Assembly (NCBI GenBank): GCA_024279115.1
Contig: JAJRRW010000090.1
Coordinates: 1-48,590 of the forward strand
Length of the DNA stretch: 48,590 nt
DNA from: Alphaproteobacteria bacterium
GTDB taxonomy: Bacteria > Pseudomonadota > Alphaproteobacteria > Rhizobiales > JAKIUO01
Direction: 5' to 3'
Part shown: positions 36,318 through 45,121 of the stretch, in pieces
Layout of the letters: the number at the start of each line of letters is the position of its first letter
Position numbering within the stretch: position 1 is the first letter of the stretch
Position numbers and translations under genes: made by a program
Notes under the pieces: generated by a model
What the model saw: only the letters and a program-made list of their open reading frames with translations
What the model was told of the DNA's origin: nothing
The model's database searches: none

Positions 36318-37475
36318 GTGCAAACCAAAGAGTTTTCAACCAAGTCCCTGATTGCCAAGCTGTTTTTGTTTTTTGGCATCGTCACCTTCTCCACAGCCAT
36401 GCTGATGGTGATCTACGCGCCTGTGTCCAATGCGGCCTCCAGGATCAAGGATCTTGTCGATATTGAAGGTATTCGTGAAAACCAACTGGTTGGCTATGGC
36501 CTTGTTGTCGGCCTGAATGGCACCGGCGACACCTTGAACAATTCACCCTTCACCCGCCAGAGCCTTGTATCCATGCTGGAGCGCCTTGGGGTCAATACAA
36601 GAGACACCAATCTGCGCACCAAAAATGTGGCTGCCGTCATGGTGACAGCAAATCTACCACCTTTTTCGACCCAGGGAACTCGCATCGATATTACGGTGAG
36701 CGCCCTTGGGGACAGCAAAAGTTTGCAAGGCGGCACCTTGTTGGTGACGCCGCTAAAGGGTGCAAATGGCGAAGTCTACGCTGTTGGACAAGGTTCTGTG
36801 GCGATCGCTGGCTTCAAGGCCGAGGGCAAAGCCGCCTCCATCACACGCGGCGTACCGACTGTTGGGCGCATTTCAAATGGCGCCATCATCGAACGCGAGA
36901 TCAAGCATACATTAGGCAAGCAGAACAGCCTTCGCCTGGCACTGCGCAATCCCGACCTTACAACGTCGCGCCGCATTGCAATGGCCATCAACGCGTTCAC
37001 TGGCAGCTCTCTGGCCAAGGCTGTTGATCCATCCACCGTGCGCCTGCGCCTCAATCCCAAAGATAGCGAAAATCTGATCTCTCTTCTCACCGAGATTGAG
37101 CAGATCTATGTAGAGCCTGATCAAAAAGCCCGCGTGGTCATTGATGAACGCACCGGAATTATTGTCATGGGCCGCGATGTCAGGGTCTCCACCGTTGCTG
37201 TGGCGCAAGGAAATCTGACCGTCACCATATCGGAGCGGCCACTGGTTTCACAGCCGGCACCGTTTAGCGATGGTGTAACCAAAGTCGTGCCACGCACCAA
37301 TGTGGCGGTCGATGACGAAGCCAATCGCAAACTGGGCATCATTCGCTCTGGCATTAATCTGCGCGAACTCGTCAATGGTCTCAATGCCCTTGGTATCGGG
37401 CCACGAGATATGATTTCGATCTTACAGGCCATCAAGGCCGCTGGTGCCCTGCAAGCTGAAATAGAGGTCCTGTAA
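36318..37475 (+). CDS. flgI: Flagellar P-ring protein FlgI
   Basis: 385 residues. It starts with GTG at 36318: GGAG lies 9 bases upstream, the ATG at 36311 is in another frame, and later in-frame ATGs would cut the signal peptide. A signal peptide (LIAKLFLFFGIVTFSTAMLMVIYAPVSNA) is followed by the mature start RIKDLVDIEGIRENQLVGYGLVVGLNGTGDTL, an invariant FlgI signature. The C-terminus (INLRELVNGLNALGIGPRDMISILQAIKAAGALQAEIEVL) is also typical. It forms the periplasmic P ring. Confidence 0.96.
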   Translation: MQTKEFSTKSLIAKLFLFFGIVTFSTAMLMVIYAPVSNAASRIKDLVDIEGIRENQLVGYGLVVGLNGTGDTLNNSPFTRQSLVSMLERLGVNTRDTNLRTKNVAAVMVTANLPPFSTQGTRIDITVSALGDSKSLQGGTLLVTPLKGANGEVYAVGQGSVAIAGFKAEGKAASITRGVPTVGRISNGAIIEREIKHTLGKQNSLRLALRNPDLTTSRRIAMAINAFTGSSLAKAVDPSTVRLRLNPKDSENLISLLTEIEQIYVEPDQKARVVIDERTGIIVMGRDVRVSTVAVAQGNLTVTISERPLVSQPAPFSDGVTKVVPRTNVAVDDEANRKLGIIRSGINLRELVNGLNALGIGPRDMISILQAIKAAGALQAEIEVL

Positions 37476-37796
37476 ATGGCAATAGATACAATCCCCACAT
37501 CATTGGCTGCTGGTGCGCCTGCGCTAAAGCCAGGCAATATGACCGGATTGTCGAAAGACAATCAAGCGGCCCGAAAAGCTGCAGAAGAATTCGAGCAGAC
37601 ATTCTTGACCACAATGATGGAGAGCATGTTTGCCGGTGTCGAGACCAGCGCCCCTTTTGGGGGCGGACACGCAGAACAACAGTTTAGATCAGTATTGCTT
37701 GGTGAGTATGCAAAGGATATGGCCAAAACCGGCGGTATCGGCATTGCAGATGAGGTATATCGAGAAATCCTGGCAATTCAGGAAGGTAAAGTGTGA
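37476..37796 (+). CDS. flgJ: Rod-binding protein FlgJ, N-terminal domain only
   Basis: 106 residues with the rod-capping domain (KAAEEFEQTFLTTMMESMFAG ... GGGHAEQQFRSVLLGEYAKDMAKTGGIGIADEVYREI). It lacks the C-terminal muramidase domain of enterobacterial FlgJ, which is usual in alphaproteobacteria; peptidoglycan opening must then be done by a separate enzyme not seen here. The start codon directly abuts the flgI stop (TAAATG), and its stop overlaps the next start (TGATG). Confidence 0.9.
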   Translation: MAIDTIPTSLAAGAPALKPGNMTGLSKDNQAARKAAEEFEQTFLTTMMESMFAGVETSAPFGGGHAEQQFRSVLLGEYAKDMAKTGGIGIADEVYREILAIQEGKV

Positions 37797-38293
37797 TGAT
37801 AGAACAATTGATAAATCAAGACCAAATGGTAACCGCCCCAACAACCTTTGAGCATCCTCAACAGGCTGAAGACTTGTGCACCCGCGTCCTTCAGACGACG
37901 GCCGAACTCATTTCGGTTCTTGAGCGCGCAACAGAGCAACTGCGTAAAGGCGACACTCAGGAGTTCAACTCACTCATTGCACGAAAGACCTCTTTGAGCA
38001 CCAATATGATGCGAGATATGACAACGCTCAATGCCAATGCATCCTATATCAGTCAAGTTGTCCCCGAGCAGGTTGAAATACTGAAAGATCAGCACGCAAT
38101 GTTCCAGCGTTCACTGCGGATCAATCAAGACGCCCTTGGAGCGGTCAAAGCGATATCGGAAAATTTATTACGTACCATATCAAATGCTGCAGGTAGCTCC
38201 AAACAAGGGCCAGAAACTTATGGTCGCACTGCTGCTATGGCAAATGCCGGCACAGCAAGGCCAACAGCCGTTTCTGTCAACCGCTCATTATAG
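37796..38293 (+). CDS. FlgN-like flagellar protein
   Basis: 165 residues, almost all helical: AEDLCTRVLQTTAELISVLERATEQLRKGD is followed by a hydrophobic heptad-like stretch, then MFQRSLRINQDALGAVKAISENLLRTI. This pattern, and the position after flgJ, match the FlgN-like/FlbY group of alphaproteobacteria, proposed as export chaperones for hook-associated proteins. The C-terminal 30 residues are low complexity. Start: ATG 37796 overlaps the flgJ stop and follows GGAAGG; a GTG is one codon earlier. Confidence 0.7.
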   Translation: MIEQLINQDQMVTAPTTFEHPQQAEDLCTRVLQTTAELISVLERATEQLRKGDTQEFNSLIARKTSLSTNMMRDMTTLNANASYISQVVPEQVEILKDQHAMFQRSLRINQDALGAVKAISENLLRTISNAAGSSKQGPETYGRTAAMANAGTARPTAVSVNRSL

Positions 38294-38472
38294 TCCTGTT
38301 CGCACAGTTTTTGGTTCCCAGTAATCGCTGACATAGCCAATCATCGGGCTTGTGGTATTGCACCTCTATTCTGGCGTTGTGCTTTTTAAACACAATACCC
38401 CGCCAGGCCATCAGCAGCGCTTTGTTTGTATAGTAATGCCATTTGTTGCCGTTAGCAGTCCTCTACAGGAAT

Positions 38473-38504
38473 GAGGGTTTCTTTCATAATCGCAAGAAAC
38501 CCTC
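38473..38504. other. Stable hairpin downstream of the flgI operon
   Basis: GAGGGTTTCTT (38473-38483) and AAGAAACCCTC (38494-38504) form a perfect 11-pair stem with a 10-base loop. There is no T run on either strand, so it may be a processing or Rho-assisted end of the flgI transcript. Confidence 0.55.
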
Positions 38505-38700
38505 AAACCTAGTTGCTCGGCACATCGAGGACCCGCAAATGGGCCTGCGGCTTTTGCAGATATAATTTGTAGCACCAGCCCCCTCCTCCTCTTCGATATT
38601 TCCCAGATTTGACCACGCCAATAGTTGCTCAACATTTCATCTCTTGTTGTCGAATTACAATTTACCACCGTACACGCACTCGATCTATTCCCGTTTACTC

Positions 38701-38750
38701 TTCCTTAGGGTTGACAGTCTATTACTAAGGAAACTGCTCAAAGGGAGCAG
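38701..38750 (+). promoter_or_regulatory. Flagellin 5' leader: inverted repeat plus hairpin
   Basis: TTCCTTAG (38701-38708) and CTAAGGAA (38725-38732) form an 8-base inverted repeat with 16 bases between. Directly after it CTGCTC-AAAGG-GAGCAG (38734-38750) makes a hairpin 34 bases before the ATG. Flagellin leaders in Caulobacter are targets of FlbT/FlaF control; flaF is encoded just downstream here. Whether this one is an operator or an RNA structure is not shown. Confidence 0.5.
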
Positions 38751-38784
38751 GTTGAAACCACCATAGATAAAAGGTGTAAATGTA

Positions 38785-40458
38785 ATGGGTGATATCTCAA
38801 TTTCGAACGGTGTCCGTTCAAACCTGATGGCTCTTCAGAGCACAACAAGGATGATTGAAGACACGCAAAACCGTCTTGCAACTGGCAAGCGCGTCAATAG
38901 TGCGCTCGACAATCCAGCCAACTTCTTCACGGCTTCCGCCATGAACAACCGCGCTGGCGACCTTGGCTCGCTTCTCGATAGCATGAATACAGGCGTTAAC
39001 ACGATCAAAGCTGCCGACAACGCCTTGTCAGCGATTACCAAGCTGGTTGAAAGTGCACAGGGTACTGCACGTCAAGCTCTTCAGGACGCGACTGGTGAAA
39101 AAGAAGCCTCTATTATCGGCGGAACATCGATTGATGGTGCCACTTCTAAAGTTTCTGGTGAAGCGAAGACGCTTGTTGGCGATCTTGGTTTTGACGCTGG
39201 CGATTCAATCACTGTTACGACGACAAAAGATGGTGTGCCAACTGAATCGACAATTTCAATTACCGCGACAACAACGGTTAAGGACCTCGTTGAAGGGATC
39301 AATTCCGGACTTGGTGGTAAGGTTGATGCCGAAGTCACACCTGATGGCAAGCTTTCGATTGCTGCCAAGGACGGAGCATCGCTTGATCTGAAGGTCAACG
39401 ATTCTTCATCTGGTCCAACAGACAATAATTTGCAAGATCTGTTTGGTACAACCGCCACCGTAAATGGCACTGATGGCGTTGCCGTGCAAGGCGCCGCCGG
39501 AGCCGATGTCAGCACTCTTCTGACCGCAGTTAGTGCAGCAGAGACTGCAAAGACTGCCGCAGATACAACCGCTGCATTGACTGACACAGCCGCTCTACAG
39601 GTAATAGCTGATACTTCTGATGCCACCGCGCTGACGGCAACAGCTGTAGTAGACAATGACGCCTATGATGCTGCGGTAGTTGCCCAGACTGCTGCTGGTG
39701 GTCCAGGTGCTGATGCTGGTGCTGATGCGCTTGTTGCCTCGACACTTGTTACAAAAACAGCATCAGATACGGCTCGTGATAACGCCGTTGCTGATGATGC
39801 CGCTGTCGTTTCCGCGCAAGCCGACGATGATGCTGCTACTGCTGCCGCGACTGCATTAACAGCTGCTCAGACTGCATTGAGCGATGGTGTCACTTCTGAT
39901 GCAACTTCTGAAACAGTGTCTGTCGCAGCTCCAACAACTGATGCAAACGGCACACGCGAAAAACTGGCTGCTCAGTTCAACGACCTGCTAGGTCAGATTA
40001 CTGACCTTGCGGAAGACGCTGACTTTAACGGTGTTAACTTGCTGCAGGGCGATGACTTGAAGGTGACTTTCAACGAAAAGTCTGGATCAGCCGAGAATTC
40101 CCTGACCATTAAGGGGGTCACACTTGATGCAAACGGACTTGGTCTCAGTAATGTATCGGGTGATTTTCAATCTGATACTGATATTGAAGCCAGCCTGACC
40201 CAGATCAAGGATTCTCTGACAACTCTTCGTCAGCAGGCTTCTGAATTTGGTTCAAGTCTGTCAGTTGTTGAGACCCGTCAGGATTTCACCAGCTCCATGA
40301 TCAACACTCTTGAACAAGGTGCTTCGGATCTGACACTTGCTGATGTCAATAAAGAGGGTGCCAAAATGCTCGCCTTGCAGACATCACAGCAGCTGGCGAC
40401 CACCACCATGGGGATTGCCAACCGGAACGACCAGGCTATTTTGTCCTTCCTTCGTTAG
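38785..40458 (+). CDS. Flagellin with a large alanine-rich central insert
   Basis: 557 residues. The conserved D0/D1 N-terminus is residues 1-105 (QNRLATGKRVNSALDNPANFF) and the D1/D0 C-terminus runs from about 390 (DADFNGVNLLQGDDLKV ... NRNDQAILSFLR). A D2/D3-like region (110-230) includes a FLG_IN-like part (VTTTKDGVPTESTISIT). Residues about 235-385 are extremely rich in Ala, Asp and Thr (SAAETAKTAADTTAALTDTAA; DDAAVVSAQADDDAATAAAT). Secreted flagellins lack signal peptides, and none is seen. Its size exceeds that of usual alphaproteobacterial flagellins (270-400 residues). It is followed by a terminator and flaF. Confidence 0.92.
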   Translation: MGDISISNGVRSNLMALQSTTRMIEDTQNRLATGKRVNSALDNPANFFTASAMNNRAGDLGSLLDSMNTGVNTIKAADNALSAITKLVESAQGTARQALQDATGEKEASIIGGTSIDGATSKVSGEAKTLVGDLGFDAGDSITVTTTKDGVPTESTISITATTTVKDLVEGINSGLGGKVDAEVTPDGKLSIAAKDGASLDLKVNDSSSGPTDNNLQDLFGTTATVNGTDGVAVQGAAGADVSTLLTAVSAAETAKTAADTTAALTDTAALQVIADTSDATALTATAVVDNDAYDAAVVAQTAAGGPGADAGADALVASTLVTKTASDTARDNAVADDAAVVSAQADDDAATAAATALTAAQTALSDGVTSDATSETVSVAAPTTDANGTREKLAAQFNDLLGQITDLAEDADFNGVNLLQGDDLKVTFNEKSGSAENSLTIKGVTLDANGLGLSNVSGDFQSDTDIEASLTQIKDSLTTLRQQASEFGSSLSVVETRQDFTSSMINTLEQGASDLTLADVNKEGAKMLALQTSQQLATTTMGIANRNDQAILSFLR

Positions 40459-40485
40459 ACCGAGACGAAAATTTAAATATTGGAG

Positions 40486-40514
40486 AAGGCGGGTTTATAC
40501 TAACCCGCCTTTTT
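40486..40514 (+). terminator. Rho-independent terminator of flagellin
   Basis: AAGGCGGGTT and AACCCGCCTT pair around TATACT and run into TTTTCT. It lies 28 bases after the flagellin stop. Confidence 0.9.
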
Positions 40515-40698
40515 CTATTTGTGCTCCTGCTATGCTGTACTGTTTTCGGGCTTTGTTTAACTCACTGTTAAGCTAATTATACTAAATATTGAACATTATC
40601 AGTTTTGCACACATCATTTTATAATCGTCGTGCTTCTTAGAATGGGACCTGCAACCCCCATGTTTTCGCCAAGCACACACACTCAAGGAGCTTAAAAC

Positions 40699-41067
40699 AT
40701 GCAGAACGCAGCCGCCCACGCCTATGGACAAACCGCCGTCAACACCATGACACCTCGCCAGGCGGAAGCCTCCGCTTTGATGAAGTCAGCCAACCAGCTA
40801 CAGGCCGCCAAAGAACAGTGGTCAGATGATATGGGTGATGTCGCCAACGCCCTTTATTTCAATCGCCAGCTGTGGATCCTTTTGACCAGTGCCGTCGCCG
40901 ATCCCGAAAATGCCCTGCCCGCAGATCTTCGCAACAATGTGGGCAGCCTTGGAACGTTTGTTTTCAAGCACACGATGGATATTGAAGCAGCACCCGAAGC
41001 TGCCAAGCTTGACGAGCTGATCGCCATCAATCGCGATCTTGCCTCAGGCCTGCAAAGCGCCGCCTAG
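40699..41067 (+). CDS. flaF: Flagellar biosynthesis regulator FlaF
   Basis: 122 residues, the usual FlaF length. The family core is RQAEASALMKSANQLQAAK ... ALYFNRQLWILLTSAVADPENALPADLRNNV. In alphaproteobacteria FlaF acts with FlbT to control flagellin translation and secretion; flbT is not in the window. It has its own 184-base gap after the flagellin terminator, so it may have its own promoter, and AAGGAG lies before the start at 40699. Confidence 0.92.
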   Translation: MQNAAAHAYGQTAVNTMTPRQAEASALMKSANQLQAAKEQWSDDMGDVANALYFNRQLWILLTSAVADPENALPADLRNNVGSLGTFVFKHTMDIEAAPEAAKLDELIAINRDLASGLQSAA

Positions 41068-41093
41068 TCGCAACCAGTCCTGTCAGACAATCT

Positions 41094-41126
41094 AAAGGTA
41101 CCGTCAAATTCTGGCGGTACCTTTTT
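41094..41126 (+). terminator. Rho-independent terminator of flaF
   Basis: AAGGTACCG (41095-41103) and CGGTACCTT (41115-41123) form a 9-pair stem, followed by TTT. It closes the flagellar region. Confidence 0.88.
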
Positions 41127-41154
41127 CGCTTGCCAACGGTCGCTGCAATAGGTG

Positions 41155-41877
41155 CTACAGTCCCCTCTCGTTTTTGATTTCTTCATAGGCTGCATTAATG
41201 GCGGCGAGCCGATTGTTGGCGATATCGATAAACTCCACGGGGACGCCGCGCGCCACCAGACGGTCTGGATGATGCTCGACCACCAGAGCACGATAGTGAC
41301 GTTTCAATTGCTCATTGCTCACATCAGGTGCTATTTCAAGAATATTATATGGGTCCTGATCATTGGTGATCACATGGCGCGATTTAATATTTCTGAACTG
41401 GTTTTTATCAATGCCAAAGCGTTGCGCCACATCGAACAAAAACTGCTCTTCAGAGGGATGCAGAACCTGGTCGGCCAAGGCGATATGAAACAGGCCCTCC
41501 AATACATCGCGTAGCAGTTGGGGATTGTCGTGAAATGTCTGGGCCAACTGGTCTGCATAAGCATCATAACCAGCGACATCGCGCTTTGCCAGATTGAACA
41601 ACAGCGCCACATTCTTCTGGTCAGCTTCCTTGATCTGGAATACTTCGCGAAAAGCGATGATCTCATCTTTGCTGACATGCCCATCTGCCTTGGCCATCTT
41701 GGCGCCAAGCGCAACAACGCCCGCCGTAAAAGACCACCGGTTGCGAAGATCCTTGTCTTCTGGTGTCTCCGTTACCCGGTCGGCAATATGCCCCGCCACG
41801 CCGCCGAACAAGGCCCCCAAGGGACCTCCAATGGCAAGACCAGCCGCAGCCCCCGTTAATTTTCCCCAAATAGACAT
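41155..41877 (-). CDS. DjlA-like co-chaperone (TerB domain plus C-terminal J domain)
   Basis: 240 residues. A glycine-rich hydrophobic N-terminus (LTGAAAGLAIGGPLGALFGGVAGHI) may insert into or touch the membrane. A TerB-like helical domain follows (VVALGAKMAKADGHVSKDEIIAF ... HIALADQVLHPSEEQFLFDVAQRFGI), and a C-terminal J domain has the essential HPD (DPYNILEIAPDVSNEQLKRHYRALVVEHHPD). It would stimulate DnaK locally, as E. coli DjlA does. It is transcribed towards the flaF terminator. The symbol djlA is by family likeness only. Confidence 0.88.
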   Translation of the reverse strand: MSIWGKLTGAAAGLAIGGPLGALFGGVAGHIADRVTETPEDKDLRNRWSFTAGVVALGAKMAKADGHVSKDEIIAFREVFQIKEADQKNVALLFNLAKRDVAGYDAYADQLAQTFHDNPQLLRDVLEGLFHIALADQVLHPSEEQFLFDVAQRFGIDKNQFRNIKSRHVITNDQDPYNILEIAPDVSNEQLKRHYRALVVEHHPDRLVARGVPVEFIDIANNRLAAINAAYEEIKNERGL

Positions 41878-41966
41878 ATAGACAGTATAGGTGCTGTGGT
41901 CGCAAAAGTCATGAACTGACTGGCAGATATGCGACGATGAGGATTAAATGAGCGGGCGAATAGTAA

Positions 41967-42209
41967 CTAAGATTTTGATGCAAGGGTTCTCTTGAGCTTG
42001 CGCATGGCCAGCATTTGCAAATCGCCGCGACTGGCGGTCAATGGACCAAGAACGAAGGTCTCTTGCCCTGTAGCGGCGTGAATGGCGTTGACCCGCATAT
42101 AGTTGCCTATGGGACGGAACTCGAAATAGACTTCACCAAGATTGCCATCGCCCCAGTTTCCGGCATTGCCAGCCGCTCCTCGTTGTGTTTTACGATCGTC
42201 AGGCGGCAC
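41967..42209 (-). CDS. Small conserved alphaproteobacterial protein (DUF6898-like)
   Basis: 80 residues. The N-terminal 25 are Gly/Asn-rich; then a compact domain [52 protein letters not shown], which I associate with DUF6898. It starts with GTG at 42209 inside the hemA end (11-base overlap), the only in-frame start before the domain. The function is not known; coupling to hemA suggests co-expression. The domain name is from memory and should be checked. Confidence 0.6.
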   Translation of the reverse strand: MPPDDRKTQRGAAGNAGNWGDGNLGEVYFEFRPIGNYMRVNAIHAATGQETFVLGPLTASRGDLQMLAMRKLKRTLASKS

Positions 42210-43416
42210 GGCTCAGTTCCATCTCGTTCCACAATGTCGAAAGTGCATCCACCAGATAATCCATATCCGCATCGGAATGGGTTGGCCCGGGAGTTAATCT
42301 GATCCGCTCCTTACCCACTTCAACGGTCGGGTAATTGATCGGTTGAACATAAATTCGATAGCGCTCCAATAGTTGATCGGTCAGGGCCTTGCACTTGACG
42401 GGATCACCAACCATTACCGGAACGATATGGCTGGGATTATCTAGAACCGGCAGCCCCAGATCAACTAATCGTTTCTTCAGTGTTCTGGCGCGCTCTTGCT
42501 GAACTTCTCGCTCGGTGCTGGAATTTTTTAGATGATGGACGCTGGCCAGAGCACCCGCAACGATGGCCGGTGCAACCGATGTGGTAAAGATAAAGCCCGA
42601 GGCATAAGACCGAATGGCATCACAAATATTGGCATTGGCAGCAATATAACCACCCATCAAACCAAACGCCTTGGCAAGAGTGCCCTCAATGATGTCAATG
42701 CGATCCATAAGACCTTCGCGCTCTCCAACGCCACCACCGCGCGGGCCATACATACCCACAGCATGCACTTCATCAATATAGGTCAAGGCCTTGTATTTAT
42801 CTGCCAGATCGCAAATTTCCTTGATGGGAGCAATATCACCATCCATGGAATAGACGCTCTCAAAGGCGATCAATTTGGGAGTGTCAATATCGATTTCGCG
42901 CAAAAACTGTTCGAGATGATCCAGGTCATTGTGACGCCAGATTCTCTTTTCACCACCACCATGGCGTATCCCCTCGATCATCGAGGCGTGATTTTTCGCA
43001 TCGGACAAGATCACCAGACCGGGCAGAAGTTTAACAAGAGTGCTAAGGGACGCATCATTGGCCACATAACCAGACGTGAACAACAGAGCTGATTCTTTTT
43101 GATGCAGGTCGGCGAGCTCTTTTTCGAGCATCACATGATAATGGGTCGTACCAGCAATATTTCGGGTACCACCGGATCCGGCGCCAACCCGGTCGATAGC
43201 CTCATGCATGGCATTGAGAACGAGCTCATTTTGTCCCATGCCAAGATAGTCATTACTGCACCATACTTTAACGCTGCATTTTGGACGACCATCTGCAGGA
43301 TAGTGGCGGGCAACCGGAAATTCTCCGCATTTGCGCCTGATATTCGCAAACTCGCGGTAACGCCCCTCTGCTTTCAAGGCATCAATGGCCTCGTCAAACA
43401 TCCCATCATAATCCAT
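42199..43416 (-). CDS. hemA: 5-aminolevulinate synthase (C4 pathway)
   Basis: 405 residues. A PLP enzyme that condenses glycine and succinyl-CoA to 5-aminolevulinate, the first step of tetrapyrrole synthesis in alphaproteobacteria. Features: the glycine-rich [17 protein letters not shown], the PLP aspartate region [18 protein letters not shown], and the PLP lysine in [17 protein letters not shown]. Start: ATG 43416 ([12 protein letters not shown]) follows GAGGAAG; the ATG at 43452 lacks a site and adds non-family residues. Its end overlaps the small DUF6898-like gene. Confidence 0.96.
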   Translation of the reverse strand: MDYDGMFDEAIDALKAEGRYREFANIRRKCGEFPVARHYPADGRPKCSVKVWCSNDYLGMGQNELVLNAMHEAIDRVGAGSGGTRNIAGTTHYHVMLEKELADLHQKESALLFTSGYVANDASLSTLVKLLPGLVILSDAKNHASMIEGIRHGGGEKRIWRHNDLDHLEQFLREIDIDTPKLIAFESVYSMDGDIAPIKEICDLADKYKALTYIDEVHAVGMYGPRGGGVGEREGLMDRIDIIEGTLAKAFGLMGGYIAANANICDAIRSYASGFIFTTSVAPAIVAGALASVHHLKNSSTEREVQQERARTLKKRLVDLGLPVLDNPSHIVPVMVGDPVKCKALTDQLLERYRIYVQPINYPTVEVGKERIRLTPGPTHSDADMDYLVDALSTLWNEMELSRAA

Positions 43417-43583
43417 GAAGTCTTCCTCACTTGAATTGACATTTTTCGACATCCGTTCTAGCGACGGAATTGGGCCGGGGAATGACCTTTAAGCTCAAAT
43501 AGTATAGCAAATCGCAATAATAGCAATACGACGATATGAAGCATTCCAACAGAATTCCAAACGCCACCCCTAAACGAACAATA

Positions 43584-43603
43584 CCACCCCGCGAACGGGG
43601 TGG
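43584..43603 (-). terminator. Hairpin with UUCG loop after the L,D-transpeptidase gene
   Basis: On the minus strand CCACCCCG-TTCG-CGGGGTGG forms an 8-pair stem capped by a UUCG tetraloop, then TATTGTTCGTTT. It lies about 70 bases beyond the L,D-transpeptidase stop and upstream of hemA. Confidence 0.75.
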
Positions 43604-43671
43604 CCTTGACAAATATCATGTAGTTTAGAACAATTTTGGCAGGTCCCAGAACATCAATGCGAGCCCGTCTT

Positions 43672-44940
43672 CTAGTAAGCGGAAGCCGTCACATCAACAT
43701 TATCGCGGCCATAGAGATCACGGCGAAACTCCACCATGCCATCCGGCGTCGCCCATGCTGTCACATAAGCCAGCATCATCGGCACACGTGCCTTGTTGCG
43801 TACCGACAAGGTTTCCTTCGAGCGCTTGATCCCGGCAACCCGGTCAATGTCCCAGCCATCACCTTTGAGGATCCAGGCGACGAGCTGTGATACGTTTTGC
43901 ACTCGTACACATCCAGAACTATCGGCACGGAAATTGCGGCCAAACAGACTTTTGGAAGGGGTGTCATGAAGAAAAACGGCATGTTTGTTAGGAAAATGAA
44001 TTTTTACAAAACCCATTGAATTGTCTTCCCAGGGGTCTTGTCGATAAACATATTTAAAAACCTCATCAGACTCCCAGTTAATGCTGGTAGGGTCGAGCTT
44101 TTTGCCCCCCTTGAACGCGGTCATTCGATAGGTCTTGAGAATATCGCGGCCGCTTTTGGCATATCGGCGTGCCTTGGGAATAAGGTCTTTGCGCAGAACA
44201 GTTGGCGGCACCGTCCAGTAGGGATTAAAGCTGACCCGGGAAACCCTGCTGTTCAAGATCGGGGTCTGACGGTCGAGTTTTCCCACAACACCGGAATGGC
44301 GCGAGACGACCTGACCGTTTTCAACAGCCTCGATCTGGGCGGCGGGAATATTGACGAATATATATTTTTTCGAGTTCTTGGGCACCAGCGATTGCACTCT
44401 GGTCAGGTTGATACGCAATTGGCGCAAGCGCGAACTGGCTGGCACATTAAGCGCCATGATCGTGGTTTTATCAACATAGCCGGTAGGCGTCAGCCCATGG
44501 CGTTTCTGGAATCTCTTGACGGCCTGTTCGACATAATAATCAAATGTTTTGATAAAGCCGGCGGACACTTTCAGATCACCCGTGATCTGCAAACGTGACC
44601 GCAATGTTTCAACATGTTTGCCACTATTGCCGACTTTGAGCTTGATGTCTTTGGGCAATGTGCCCCATCCGCCCTTTGAAACAATCCCAGCATAACGCTT
44701 GATTGCCACTTTCATCGGTGCCACATTTTCCTGCTGCACGGTGGGATAACCGCGCGCTGGCTGGGATTCGTATTTGCGAGCAAAGCCACGGTCATAGGGT
44801 TGGCTCCAGTCTTCGGAATTACCATATTCTCCGCCAAAGTTCATCTAGGCATTGCTGTCGTCAAAGGCGTTGGCCATACCCGTAAATGCGACAAGGGTCA
44901 TTCCGGTAACAACGATACCTGTGATATTGCGTAAAGACAT
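43672..44940 (-). pseudogene. ldtP: L,D-transpeptidase (YkuD) with an in-frame amber stop after its signal peptide
   Basis: The frame starts at ATG 44940 with a signal peptide (MSLRNITGIVVTGMTLVAFT, then GMANAFDDSNA), meets TAG at 44847-44845 and continues in the same frame from ATG 44844 for 390 residues. That part has a peptidoglycan-binding domain (VETLRSRLQI ... AVKRFQKRHGLTPTGYVDKTT) and a YkuD catalytic domain with HDTPSKSLFGRNFRADSSGCVRV (H and catalytic C). Such enzymes crosslink 3-3 peptides in the periplasm. As read, the secreted form would end after 31 residues, and restart at 44844 would give a cytosolic form. The next gene upstream on the same strand is an LdtR-type regulator, supporting the ldtP name. 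A real mutation or a sequence error are both possible. Confidence 0.85.
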
Positions 44941-45050
44941 GACCCCAAGATCTCCATCTATTATTTAGCCCTGCCCACACCCGCTGGGTTGGACAGATCC
45001 ACTTTTGAAAACTCTACTGACGCGTCGTTAACAAACTGTCTCATTGGTAA

Positions 45051-45066
45051 CACATTTTCCAATGTG
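45051..45066. promoter_or_regulatory. Candidate LdtR operator, site 1
   Basis: CACATT-TTCC-AATGTG, a perfect 6+6 inverted repeat about 110 bases upstream of the transpeptidase ATG. MarR-type dimers bind such dyads. The motif is shared with site 2 in its CACAT/ATGTG core. Confidence 0.45.
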
Positions 45067-45105
45067 ACAGCCTATCCAATATATATCAATACACGGAGAG
45101 CCGCA

Positions 45106-45121
45106 GTCACATCAATGTGAC
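45106..45121. promoter_or_regulatory. Candidate LdtR operator, site 2
   Basis: GTCACAT-CA-ATGTGAC, a perfect 16-base palindrome whose centre lies 55 bases from that of site 1, close to five helical turns. It fits a pair of MarR-family dimers. The binding protein is not proved. Confidence 0.5.

Larger units (their letters stand above)
38294..38784. other. flgN-flagellin intergenic region with leader hairpins
   Basis: A gap of 491 bases. It contains a strong hairpin without a T run (38473-38504), an 8+8 inverted repeat (38701-38732) and a hairpin (38734-38750) shortly before the flagellin ATG. No clear sigma-54 site was found. Open frames within it do not look coding. Confidence 0.6.

Noticed and set aside
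38515-38535. Sigma-54 promoter for flagellin (CGGCACATCGAGGAC)
   Set aside because: The -12 GC is missing and the leader would be about 240 bases; the evidence is too weak to call.
38411-38668. Minus-strand 85-residue open frame upstream of flagellin
   Set aside because: No family likeness, no ribosome site, and it crosses a strong hairpin; more likely non-coding leader and promoter DNA.
39081-39656. Minus-strand 191-residue Ser/Val/Ala-rich open frame inside flagellin
   Set aside because: Low-complexity antisense of the alanine-rich insert, not a gene.
44845-44847. TAG read as pyrrolysine in the L,D-transpeptidase
   Set aside because: Other genes here use TAG as an ordinary stop (livK, dksA) and nothing suggests pyl genes.
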